From Flavobacteriaceae bacterium UBA3159 (GTDB lineage: Bacteria > Bacteroidota > Bacteroidia > Flavobacteriales > Flavobacteriaceae), in the NCBI GenBank assembly GCA_002364535.1, contig DEYL01000012.1, forward strand, positions 1 to 23,772: a DNA stretch of 23,772 nt, in the 5' to 3' direction. Positions 17,084-23,772 of this stretch are shown in pieces. Under the pieces are notes generated by a model. That model did not search any database. It saw nothing but the letters and a program-made list of their open reading frames with translations, and had not been told where the DNA came from. Positions within the stretch are counted from its first letter, which is position 1, and each line of letters begins with the position of its first letter. Both the position numbers and the translations under genes were made by a program.

Positions 17084-17995
17084 TTATGCGATTTCAGTTC
17101 CTGTTGCAGCCTGCCAGAGCATATACCACTCCTCATGTGTTAAATTAATTTTTAGACTGTCTTTGGCATTTTTAATTCTTGAAAGCTTGGAAGTTCCCAA
17201 TACCGAAACGATCCCCGCAGGATGTTTTCGTAACCAAGCCAGTAAAACTTGATCCGGTTGAGCGTGGTACTTTTCAGCCAAAAGGGTGATTTTTTTTTGC
17301 AGCTCGGCAATGTTGCGATCCTCCGAACTGTTGAGCAGTACCCCTCCCCCCAGTGGTGACCATGCGGTAGGCGTGATTCCCCACTTTTGGCATTGATCCA
17401 AAATACCATTTTCAAAGGCCTCCCGATGCAGTAATGATATCTCCACTTGATGCGTACAGAGTGGAAAAATCTCTTGGAGCAATTCGCATTGGCTTATAGA
17501 AAAATTTGAAACCCCAAAATTTTTGACTTTACCCTCTTTTTCCAGGGCAGTAAAAGCCCTTGCAATTTCTTGTGGATCAAATAAAAAATCAGGTCGATGC
17601 AACAACAGGGTGTCGATATGATCGGTATGAAGTGCAAGCAAGGAATTTTCTACTGACCGTTTGATGTGATCTTTGGTCAGGTCGTAAGATTTGATTTGGT
17701 GCTCGGGGCGATTTTTAGAAACTATCCTGATCCCGCATTTTGTCGTAATTCTCATTTGATTTCGCAAATCCGGTCTCTTTTTTAGAACCGCTCCAAAATC
17801 AGACTCCGTAGTGTAGGAACCGTAAATATCGGCATGGTCAAAATCGATCAGATCCAGCGCAATACAGCCCTCAATAAATTTTTCGATCTCGGATGCATTC
17901 ATCTTACTCCCCCACTGCCCCAATCGCATGGTTCCTATCATAAAGGGGGATATTTTGTATTCTTCCAATGAAAAAGATTTACGGTTGTGTACCAT
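17084..17995 (-). CDS. Aldo/keto reductase, YdhF-like
   Basis: This is a 303-residue (beta/alpha)8 NAD(P)H-dependent reductase. The AKR catalytic tetrad is complete: Asp53 and Tyr58 (FDHADIYG), Lys86 (TTKCG) and His133 (LLLHRPD). Further family marks are FGVSNFS, QVEISLLHRE, AWSPLGGG and VLGTSKLSRI. Its sequence style is that of E. coli YdhF. It heads the minus-strand operon and is followed 28 bases later by the SsuD-like monooxygenase. If that enzyme makes a sugar aldehyde, this reductase could convert the aldehyde to the alcohol, as the AKR SmoB does for 6-oxo-glucose in the sulfo-SMO pathway. That role is inference. A lactaldehyde or rhamnose reductase role is an alternative, given the nearby rhamnose genes. 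Confidence 0.9.
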   Translation of the reverse strand: MVHNRKSFSLEEYKISPFMIGTMRLGQWGSKMNASEIEKFIEGCIALDLIDFDHADIYGSYTTESDFGAVLKKRPDLRNQMRITTKCGIRIVSKNRPEHQIKSYDLTKDHIKRSVENSLLALHTDHIDTLLLHRPDFLFDPQEIARAFTALEKEGKVKNFGVSNFSISQCELLQEIFPLCTHQVEISLLHREAFENGILDQCQKWGITPTAWSPLGGGVLLNSSEDRNIAELQKKITLLAEKYHAQPDQVLLAWLRKHPAGIVSVLGTSKLSRIKNAKDSLKINLTHEEWYMLWQAATGTEIA

Positions 17996-18080
17996 TTATT
18001 TTTTGTAAATTTTAAAAGAAATTTAAACAATATAAATATCCTTTTTGGTACAGCATACAAATGAAAACAAAATTATCGCC

Positions 18081-18121
18081 AGAATTAATTCTTGACTCCC
18101 CTAAATACATTTTTAAATACA
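18081..18121. promoter_or_regulatory. Candidate shared operator in the divergent promoter region
   Basis: The gap between the reductase (-) and the rhamnosidase (+) contains a perfect 12-base palindrome, AGAATTAATTCT (18081-18092). It is followed by two direct copies of TAAATACA (18102-18109 and 18114-18121) at a 12-base period. Both lie inside a longer, probably non-coding upstream extension of the rhamnosidase frame. They could bind a regulator common to both transcripts, but AT-richness makes chance plausible. Confidence 0.35.
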
Positions 18122-18141
18122 AAATCTTGGTTGGAAGAATC

Positions 18142-20826
18142 ATGAGAATAAACCATCTGATTATCCTCATTTTTTTGGGATTGTTAAGTTGTGTTGATTC
18201 ACAAACAAACGAAATCAGCGTATATGACCTAAAGAGTGAGTATCTGGTCAACCCCATTGGACTGGATGTCGAAACACCCCGCTTGACCTGGAAGATCAAG
18301 GATCAAAGGCGGGGCGCAATTCAAAAAGCCTACAAAATCTCCGTGGGAACAGACTCTGCCAAAGTCGCCGCCGGAAAGGGTTCCCACTGGAATACGGGAA
18401 AAGTCAACGCTGAACATCAAATGGTTCCCTACGCCGGAAAAGCATTGCAAGCTTTCCAAAAGTATTATTGGTCTTTAACCGTTTGGGACAAAAACGACAA
18501 AAAAGTTCAATCCGATCGTCCGGCCAGCTTTGAGATGGGCATGATGGAGACCAGAAACTGGAAAGGCTCGTGGATCTCCGACAGCAGAAATATCAACAAA
18601 AAAGAAAGCCCCTACTTTAGGAAAGAATTTAAAATCGAAAAGAAAATAAAAAAAGCGAGGGTGTACATCGCTACAGCAGGACTCTTCGAGCTGTATTTGA
18701 ATGGAGAAAGGATAGGGGATCACCAACTGGATCCCACCTACACCCGTTTTGATCGCAGAAATTTATATGTGACCCATGATGTTACCTCCCATTTACAGCA
18801 AAACAATGCCATTGGAGTTCTGCTTGGCAATGGCTGGTTCAACCACCAATCCAGAGCTGTTTGGTATTTTCATGAAGCCCCCTGGAGGGCAAGACCCATG
18901 TTTTGCCTGGATTTGAAGGTCACCTATGAGGATGGCTCTGAGCAAACTTTTTCGTCTGATACCGATTGGAAAATCTCCTCAGGCTCGCTGATTTTTAACA
19001 GCATTTATACTGCCGAACACCACAACGCTCAACTCGAACAAAAAGGTTGGAACACCTTTGGTTTTGATGACCAAAATTGGAAAAAAAGCATCGTTACCTC
19101 GGCCCCCTCAAATAATATTGTAGCTCAGGCTTTGCATCCCATAAAACAGACCCTCGAAATACAACCAATAAAAATGCGAAAGATCAGTCCTCAAAAATAC
19201 ATCTTTGATCTGGGAAGAAATATTGCAGGAATTTCAAGAATAAAAGTAAAAGGGGAAACCGGAACGGAACTGAGGGTAACCCATTCGGAATTGTTGGATG
19301 AGAAAGGTGAGATCGACCTCTCCAATATTATCGTCCATTATCGTCCTACTGACGACAGGGATCCCTTTCAAACCGATATTTACACCCTCAGCGGTGAAGG
19401 GACAGAAACTTTTGCCCCCAAGTTTAATTACAAAGGTTTTCAATACATAGAGATACTGAGCAGTAAGCCCATAGAATTAACAGCACAAAGTGTGACGGGA
19501 ATTTTTATGCACAGCGACGTACCTTCCGTAGGAAAAGTAAGCAGTTCCAACCCACTGATCAACAAGCTTTGGGCGGCAACCAACAATGCCTATCTGTCCA
19601 ACTTATACGGCTACCCTACCGATTGCCCGCAACGCGAAAAAAATGGGTGGACAGGAGATGCCCATATCGCCATAGAAATGGGGCTTTACAATTTTGATGG
19701 AATTACCGTTTATGAAAAATGGTTGGCCGATCACAGGGATGAACAACAGTCCAATGGGGTGCTTCCCGCCATTATACCTTCAAGTGGTTGGGGATATCAA
19801 TGGGCAAACGGACCAGACTGGACCAGTAGTTTGGCCATCATACCCTGGAATATCTATTTGTTTTATGGAGATCAAAAGCTTTTGGCAGATTGTTATGACA
19901 ACATAAAAAGGTATGTGGACCACATCACCGAAATCAGCCCCGGATTCATCACCGATTGGGGATTGGGCGACTGGGTTCCCGTAAAATCCAAAACCCCCAA
20001 GCAGTTCACCTCCTCGATCTACTATTATGTGGATGCAAGCATTCTGGCGAAGACAGCAAAATTATTTGGAAAAGAAGACGACTACCAAAAATATTCCCAA
20101 CTGGCAGCGAATATTAAAGAAGAAATCAATTCCCGTTTTTTTGATCCAAAAACAGCGACTTACGGGAGTGGTTTTCAAACTGAGTTAAGCACAGCACTAT
20201 TTTGGGGAATTGTTCCTGAAGCGCATTCGGAAAAAGTAGCCCACAACTTAGCCAAAAAAGTAATTTCGGACGATCGTCATATTGACGTTGGACTACTAGG
20301 CAGTAAAGCCATTCTCAATGCTTTGAGTGAAAACGGACATGCCGATTTGGCCTATGAAGTGGCCACTCAAGAAAATTTCCCTTCCTGGGGTGCCTGGATA
20401 AAAAAAGGTGCTACAACACTTTTTGAGGATTGGAAGGTAGACGAAGAACGAAAAGGGGCCATGTCCAGAAATCACATCATGTTTGGAGAAATTGGTGCTT
20501 GGTTTTACAAGGCCTTGGGGGGTATTAAACCCGATCCCAATCATCCCGGTTTTAAGAATATTTTACTCGAACCTCACTTTGTAAGAGACCTGGAAAGATT
20601 CGAAGCTGAACACAACGGACCCCATGGCAAGATTCTCAGTAGCTGGAAAAAAGAGAATGGAAAAGTTTTTTACGATGTAATTATTCCTCCCAATAGTGGT
20701 GCAAGCTTGGTCATTAATCAAGGGGAAATTCTCAATAAAGATGGGGTGGAATTTTCAAAAGACCAAAAAGACGCTTTTCAAGCTCAACTACAGTCAGGAA
20801 CCTACCATTTTGAAATCAAATTGTGA
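18142..20826 (+). CDS. Alpha-L-rhamnosidase, GH78, exported lipoprotein
   Basis: The protein has 894 residues from the ATG at 18142, chosen because it directly precedes a lipoprotein signal with lipobox LLSC (Cys17). The frame is open 27 codons further upstream. Domain order fits GH78: an N-terminal Ig-like strand region (LVNPIGLDVETPRLTWKI), the Bac_rhamnosid_N sandwich (YIATAGLFELYLNGERIGD), a linker sandwich, then the (alpha/alpha)6 barrel. The acidic catalytic motif is DCPQREKNGWTGDA, with Asp494, Glu499 and Asp506 spaced as Asp567/Glu572/Asp579 of Bacillus RhaB. Glu762 (TTLFEDW) is the probable base. The C-terminal domain starts near NHIMFGEIGAWFY. It releases terminal L-rhamnose from glycans or oligosaccharides, feeding the rhamnose operon. 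It diverges from the reductase-monooxygenase-symporter operon, which links that operon to rhamnose-bearing substrates. Confidence 0.94.
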   Translation: MRINHLIILIFLGLLSCVDSQTNEISVYDLKSEYLVNPIGLDVETPRLTWKIKDQRRGAIQKAYKISVGTDSAKVAAGKGSHWNTGKVNAEHQMVPYAGKALQAFQKYYWSLTVWDKNDKKVQSDRPASFEMGMMETRNWKGSWISDSRNINKKESPYFRKEFKIEKKIKKARVYIATAGLFELYLNGERIGDHQLDPTYTRFDRRNLYVTHDVTSHLQQNNAIGVLLGNGWFNHQSRAVWYFHEAPWRARPMFCLDLKVTYEDGSEQTFSSDTDWKISSGSLIFNSIYTAEHHNAQLEQKGWNTFGFDDQNWKKSIVTSAPSNNIVAQALHPIKQTLEIQPIKMRKISPQKYIFDLGRNIAGISRIKVKGETGTELRVTHSELLDEKGEIDLSNIIVHYRPTDDRDPFQTDIYTLSGEGTETFAPKFNYKGFQYIEILSSKPIELTAQSVTGIFMHSDVPSVGKVSSSNPLINKLWAATNNAYLSNLYGYPTDCPQREKNGWTGDAHIAIEMGLYNFDGITVYEKWLADHRDEQQSNGVLPAIIPSSGWGYQWANGPDWTSSLAIIPWNIYLFYGDQKLLADCYDNIKRYVDHITEISPGFITDWGLGDWVPVKSKTPKQFTSSIYYYVDASILAKTAKLFGKEDDYQKYSQLAANIKEEINSRFFDPKTATYGSGFQTELSTALFWGIVPEAHSEKVAHNLAKKVISDDRHIDVGLLGSKAILNALSENGHADLAYEVATQENFPSWGAWIKKGATTLFEDWKVDEERKGAMSRNHIMFGEIGAWFYKALGGIKPDPNHPGFKNILLEPHFVRDLERFEAEHNGPHGKILSSWKKENGKVFYDVIIPPNSGASLVINQGEILNKDGVEFSKDQKDAFQAQLQSGTYHFEIKL

Positions 20827-21155
20827 TTGCACAATAGCGGAATTAACACCCTACAAACGCGCTCCTGTCTGCAGAAGACTGGCTAGCGGGTGTCGAAAAA
20901 AAGTACTGATGCTGCTGATGCTTCAGAGAACTAAGACAGTAAATAAAAAATTTCAAATACCTAATTCATACGAACGCAATCAAGATTAACACTTTTCATT
21001 TCGATTGGTTGAGAAAATTTTCACTTAATAATTTATATAATAAGGAAATAAGTTTATTTTAATGAGATATAATAACTATTCAATTCCCCAGCCCCAAAAA
21101 ATTTAAGTATAACCAATCTGTATGAAAAAACCATTGAGGTTTGTACTGATTAATA
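20827..21155. other. Intergenic region after the rhamnosidase
   Basis: The first 120 bases are GC-richer and contain the hairpin at 20846-20893 and a short internal repeat (GATGCTGCTGATGCT, about 20918-20932). The rest is AT-rich. No gene was found: a 97-codon plus-strand frame entering from the rhamnosidase (ending at 20989) is an out-of-frame shadow with a Lys-rich tail. Confidence 0.5.
20846..20893. repeat. REP-like imperfect hairpin
   Basis: An outer arm ACACC (20846-20850) pairs with GGTGT (20889-20893). An inner arm CGCT (20860-20863) pairs with AGCG (20885-20888). The apical stem CCtGTCT (20864-20870) pairs with AGACtGG (20876-20882) around a five-base loop. It begins 20 bases after the rhamnosidase stop. 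No T-run follows on either strand, so it is not a standard terminator. A REP-type element, an RNA-stabilising 3' structure or a mobile-element relic are options. Confidence 0.5.
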
Positions 21156-21438
21156 ATGATTAAAAATAAAAACATTTTTGGAGTCAAACAGTGGAATGGG
21201 GCTCTATTTCAATTTTTTTGTTCAATTTTTAATTATTTTTTCCATTGTTAATTTTTCAAAACTGACACTGCCCAACCTGAGCATCAGGACTCAAGAAATC
21301 ATCAACGGTTTATAAATTTTTTGCGTCTCTATTTTCACAGTCGAATACCTATTTCGCATCTATGCTGCAAAATCCAGAGTCAGGTTCTTTTTTTACTTTT
21401 GTGTATTGATCAATGAGAATCCTCGAATCGATTTTTGA
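21156..21438 (+). pseudogene. Decayed 5' part of a voltage-gated-type ion-channel gene
   Basis: The frame from 21160 to the TGA at 21436-21438 reads like transmembrane segments S1-S3 of an Ion_trans (Kv/KvAP-like) channel. FLESNSGMGLYFN leads into a hydrophobic helix (FVQFLIIFSIVNFS), then a loop (LTLPNLSIRTQEIING), then a second helix ending in SIFTVEYLFRIYAAKSRVRF. The T-V-E-Y-L-x-R-I/L-Y motif is the hallmark end of S2 in this family. The frame is broken by an in-frame TAA (21313-21315). The likely start ATG (21156-21158) is one base out of frame with the rest, pointing to a frameshift in the A-rich run at 21161-21172. Everything after the S2-S3 turn is gone, including the voltage-sensor S4 and the pore. 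This is a pseudogene fragment. The identification is by motif only. Confidence 0.6.
21394..21401 (+). promoter_or_regulatory. Weak candidate -7 element for the downstream small gene
   Basis: TACTTTTG matches TAnnTTTG and lies about 40 bases before the TTG start at 21442. It falls inside the channel pseudogene, so it may have become a promoter after decay. No -33 TTG was found upstream. Confidence 0.2.
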
Positions 21439-21441
21439 CTT

Positions 21442-22029
21442 TTGAGAAAATTTTTACTTTCTATAATAGTATTGTTATTTTGGAACCGGTCCATTGCTCA
21501 AACCGCTCCAGTCATTGCAGAAATAAGAACTGATTTTGGAATAGAAAACCTTGACCTTCGGCTCAGACCTGTCATTTATTTTATATCAAAAAGTAGGATG
21601 AGAAGAGAGGCCTTTCTTGGGTATACCATCAACAAAACCAATAAAATATTCGGTTATTTAAGCTACAATGATTTCGAAAAAAAACTTTACACGGGTTTTA
21701 GATTTGACAAAAAAATATTTTTTACCGATAAGATTTCGCTAAACAATCAGTTCAGATACCTTTCTCCCGCGGGTGATAAAAGTGATAATGATATTGGGAT
21801 ATACATTCCGGACCTTCTCTACAACGTGAAAAATATGAGTATCGGATTAAGAGGTTTTATCATCAATAGAATTGAACGCCTTGATAAAATTTCTATTTCC
21901 AAACCTTTTGTTGGTCCGGCTATAATCATGAATGAGAATAAGTTGATGACCATGATTACTCTATTACCGGATATAAACCAAAAATCCGATGATTATTTAT
22001 TAATGGCATTGTTTATTTTCAAATTATAA
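21442..22029 (+). CDS. Small secreted protein of unknown function, TTG start
   Basis: This is a 195-residue protein that I do not recognise. The TTG at 21442 is the only sensible start: an in-frame TGA lies two codons upstream (21436-21438), and the first ATG inside the frame would remove the export signal. Residues 1-19 are a Sec signal (RKFLLSIIVLLFWNRSIAQ, cleavage after Ala-Gln). The mature part is made of alternating-polarity strands with basic and aromatic residues (LDLRLRPVIYFIS, FGYLSYNDFEKKLYTGFRF, NMSIGLRGFII) and ends in Phe-Lys-Leu. This suggests a small outer-membrane beta-barrel or a fragment of one. The gene follows the channel pseudogene in the same frame and has no obvious operon partner. 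Confidence 0.55.
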   Translation: MRKFLLSIIVLLFWNRSIAQTAPVIAEIRTDFGIENLDLRLRPVIYFISKSRMRREAFLGYTINKTNKIFGYLSYNDFEKKLYTGFRFDKKIFFTDKISLNNQFRYLSPAGDKSDNDIGIYIPDLLYNVKNMSIGLRGFIINRIERLDKISISKPFVGPAIIMNENKLMTMITLLPDINQKSDDYLLMALFIFKL

Positions 22030-22290
22030 AAGTGCCACTGCGAAAAAGCTGTCCGTGAATTCATTTAACTGATTGAAAACTAAAAATACATTTGGGACCT
22101 AAGTTTGACCAAAAACAAAGATTGAAAATAACTGATTGTTACGGTGGATGAAAACAGCAATTTATTGACTTGGTAGAAATACCAAGCAACTTGGCCGAAA
22201 GAGTCAAGGTTTTACTCACAGAATTGACCCAACATCAGTAAAAACCAATTTGTATTTTTTGATAAGTGAAGTAGAAAACATCTTAAAGTA

Positions 22291-22309
22291 GATTCACACC
22301 CTGTGAATC
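22291..22309. promoter_or_regulatory. Perfect 8-bp inverted repeat upstream of the helicase promoter
   Basis: GATTCACA (22291-22298) and TGTGAATC (22302-22309) are perfectly complementary around CCC. The repeat ends 13 bases before the -7 element and so overlaps the expected -33 position. It could be an operator. No T-run follows, so a terminator is less likely. Confidence 0.45.
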
Positions 22310-22322
22310 CGTTTTAAAACAC

Positions 22323-22330
22323 TAAATTTG
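22323..22330 (+). promoter_or_regulatory. Helicase promoter -7 element
   Basis: TAAATTTG, followed by CAC, is an exact TAnnTTTG match in a typical Bacteroidota setting. Transcription from here would give a leader of about 120 nt before the helicase ATG at 22460. No clear TTG at -33 was found. Confidence 0.45.
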
Positions 22331-22459
22331 CACGTCCTAAAATTGAGAGAGGGTCGCATTAATTAATCATCTTTCCTTTTTTGGTTCAAATAAACCAATA
22401 ACATCATCAATTAAAGCTAATAATAGCCATATGAATTCTGATTACAAGCTTTTCCTAAG

Positions 22460-23772
22460 ATGAGAGGAAAAAAAAGAAATAATTATCTCCCAAGAAAAAA
22501 AAATAAAGAACAAAGGGAACGAGCCATAGAATCCCATTCAAAAGACAAAAAGAGTTCATCCCCCGGAAGAGAAAAATCCTCTGGTGCAGCGGAGAAAAAA
22601 AACTCAAGTTTGGGAGCCCGAAAAAAGTTTGGCCAAAGATCCAAAAGTAGAAATCCAAAATCAAGAAACAGATCAGGGGGAGGCAAATTTAAAAAAACTG
22701 ATTTGGATCCCAGCATGATGGTCAATACAACCATTAAAACAAAAGAGCACAAAAAGGAGGTTCAAACCAGATTATTTGGTGAAATGGATATCAATCCACA
22801 ACTCCAATCGAGGATCAAAAAAAAGGGTTTTGAAAAGGCCACAGAAATTCAGGACAAAACTTATGAAATCGTATCCCAAGGAAAAAGTGTAATTGGTATT
22901 GCCAACACCGGTACAGGAAAAACTGGAGCTTTTTTGATTCCCATTATCGATCGACTGCTTTCCAATAAAAATAAGCACAAAACCATCGTTTTGGTTCCTA
23001 CCAGAGAATTGGCACAACAGGTAGAACAAGAATTCAAAAGCCTTAGTAAAGGATTGAAGGTTTTTAGTAGTTGTTTTATTGGAGGTACCAGCATCAATAA
23101 AGACATTGACAAACTCAGAAGGCTCAATCACGTAATCATTGGTACCCCGGGAAGAATAAATGACATGATCAATCGCAGGGCATTGAAATTGCATGATTTT
23201 TCCAAAGTAGTTTTGGACGAATTTGACACCATGTTGGACATGGGCTTCCTTCAAGAAGTGCAAAAGATTATCGATCAGATGCACAAAAGGAATCAGACCA
23301 TACTGTTCTCAGCAACAGAAAATCCAAAACAACAAAACATCATCGATAATCTTGTAAAGCAATACGAAAAGATAAGGGTTTCTCTGGGTAAGGCCAATAC
23401 CGATAACATTTACCAAGAGGTGATTAAACCCAAAGATGATACCGAAAAAAATCAAATGTTGGTTGACCTTTTGAGAAAAAAGGAATTTAAAAAAGTTTTG
23501 ATTTTCTCCGAAACCAAAAGACAGGTCTCAAAACTGTGTCGCATTCTTAAGAAATTCGAACTGAGAGTGGATGAAATTCACGGGGACAAATCGCAACAAT
23601 ACCGTTCCAAGGCCATTCAAAAATTTAAATCGGGAAGCATACAAGTCATGGTTGCAACCGACGTTGCCTCCAGAGGAATCGATATCGACAACATCACCCA
23701 TGTCATCAATTACAGGGTTCCCAGTTCCAAAGAGAGCTATATTCACAGAATCGGACGAACGGGAAGAGCCGG
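22460..23772 (+). CDS. DEAD-box RNA helicase, RhlE-like, cut by window end
   Basis: The frame is open from the ATG at 22460 to the last base (437 codons), so the C-terminus is missing. Residues 1 to about 95 are a Lys/Arg/Ser/Gly-rich disordered extension. The helicase core follows: Q motif (GFEKATEIQ), motif I ANTGTGKT, Ia PTRELA, GG, Ib TPGR, motif II DEFD instead of DEAD, III SAT, then the second RecA domain with IV LIFSETK, V ATDVASRGIDI and VI HRIGRTGRAG. It would unwind or remodel RNA, in ribosome assembly, RNA decay or cold adaptation. The basic RNA-binding extension is at the N-terminus, whereas in many RhlE proteins it is C-terminal. The long leader could allow post-transcriptional control. 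It is not related to the glycan genes. Confidence 0.93.
   Translation, partial: MRGKKRNNYLPRKKNKEQRERAIESHSKDKKSSSPGREKSSGAAEKKNSSLGARKKFGQRSKSRNPKSRNRSGGGKFKKTDLDPSMMVNTTIKTKEHKKEVQTRLFGEMDINPQLQSRIKKKGFEKATEIQDKTYEIVSQGKSVIGIANTGTGKTGAFLIPIIDRLLSNKNKHKTIVLVPTRELAQQVEQEFKSLSKGLKVFSSCFIGGTSINKDIDKLRRLNHVIIGTPGRINDMINRRALKLHDFSKVVLDEFDTMLDMGFLQEVQKIIDQMHKRNQTILFSATENPKQQNIIDNLVKQYEKIRVSLGKANTDNIYQEVIKPKDDTEKNQMLVDLLRKKEFKKVLIFSETKRQVSKLCRILKKFELRVDEIHGDKSQQYRSKAIQKFKSGSIQVMVATDVASRGIDIDNITHVINYRVPSSKESYIHRIGRTGRA

Larger units (their letters stand above)
22030..22459. other. Intergenic region with a coding-like scrap and helicase leader
   Basis: At 22149-22241 (+) an unstarted frame reads FIDLVEIPSNLAERVKVLL and ends TELTQHQ-stop. 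It has protein-like composition, so a decayed gene is possible. The second half holds the hairpin at 22291-22309, a perfect 10-base palindrome GTTTTAAAAC (22311-22320), a promoter-like -7 element at 22323, and then about 120 bases of probable 5' leader for the helicase. Confidence 0.4.

Noticed and set aside
17056..17136. Upstream extension of the flavin monooxygenase
   Set aside because: It would overlap the end of the reductase gene and adds no sequence found in the SsuD family. The ATG at 17055 gives the normal length.
18061..18141. Upstream extension of the rhamnosidase to an earlier ATG
   Set aside because: The extra 27 residues would bury the lipoprotein signal peptide, and the DNA there carries the palindrome and direct repeats expected of a promoter region.
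20864..20893. Rho-independent terminator for the rhamnosidase
   Set aside because: The stem is good, but no T-run follows on either strand (an A-run follows on the plus strand), so it was listed as a REP-like hairpin instead.
20696..20989. 97-codon plus-strand frame overlapping the rhamnosidase 3' end
   Set aside because: Its first half is an out-of-frame copy of rhamnosidase coding sequence and the rest crosses the hairpin region. No protein features are seen.
22455..23746. Minus-strand frames opposite the helicase (several, 69-170 codons)
   Set aside because: They are antisense shadows. The plus strand carries all DEAD-box motifs in order.

Overview
The window looks like a chromosomal stretch from a marine member of the Bacteroidota, most likely Flavobacteriaceae. 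This is inferred from the AT-rich intergenic DNA, the lack of strong Shine-Dalgarno sequences, TAnnTTTG-type promoter elements, several lipoprotein signal peptides, and an S1 sulfatase next to glycan-degradation and L-rhamnose genes. No rRNA, tRNA, CRISPR array, phage or insertion sequence was seen.

Layout. (1) 264-1382 (-): a secreted beta-propeller protein, with a short coding-like remnant just past its stop. (2) 1580-7849 (-): a compact L-rhamnose operon transcribed as rhaEW (aldolase/lactaldehyde dehydrogenase fusion), rhaI (isomerase), an FGGY rhamnulokinase, and an NCS1-type permease. It ends at a terminator that overlaps the last stop codon, and an inverted repeat lies upstream of rhaEW. 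(3) 8288-12704: an exported S1 sulfatase (+), a secreted parallel beta-helix protein of polysaccharide-lyase/GH28 fold (-), and a Tat-type exported metallophosphoesterase (+). (4) 17995-13039 (-): an operon-like run of aldo/keto reductase, SsuD-family flavin monooxygenase, sodium:solute symporter and a PHP-domain lipoprotein. It diverges from (5) 18142-20826 (+): a GH78 alpha-L-rhamnosidase lipoprotein. (6) 20827-22459: an ill-preserved region with a strong imperfect hairpin, the decayed 5' part of a voltage-gated-type ion-channel gene, a small secreted protein starting at TTG, and a further coding-like scrap. (7) 22460-end (+): a DEAD-box RNA helicase cut by the window edge.

How it may work together (inference). 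The exported sulfatase, beta-helix protein and rhamnosidase would strip sulfate and L-rhamnose from an algal or extracellular glycan. The permease(s) would import rhamnose, and the Rha enzymes would convert it to DHAP and L-lactate. The AKR + SsuD-like monooxygenase + SSS symporter set does not belong to standard rhamnose catabolism. Its logic resembles the oxygenolytic sulfoquinovose (sulfo-SMO) route, which suggests that a sulfonated sugar is co-metabolised with rhamnose. Two exported phosphoesterase-fold proteins (metallophosphoesterase, PHP) hint at phosphate substituents too. The window holds no SusC/SusD pair, transcription regulator, flavin reductase, rhamnose mutarotase or sulfatase-maturating enzyme, so these must lie elsewhere.
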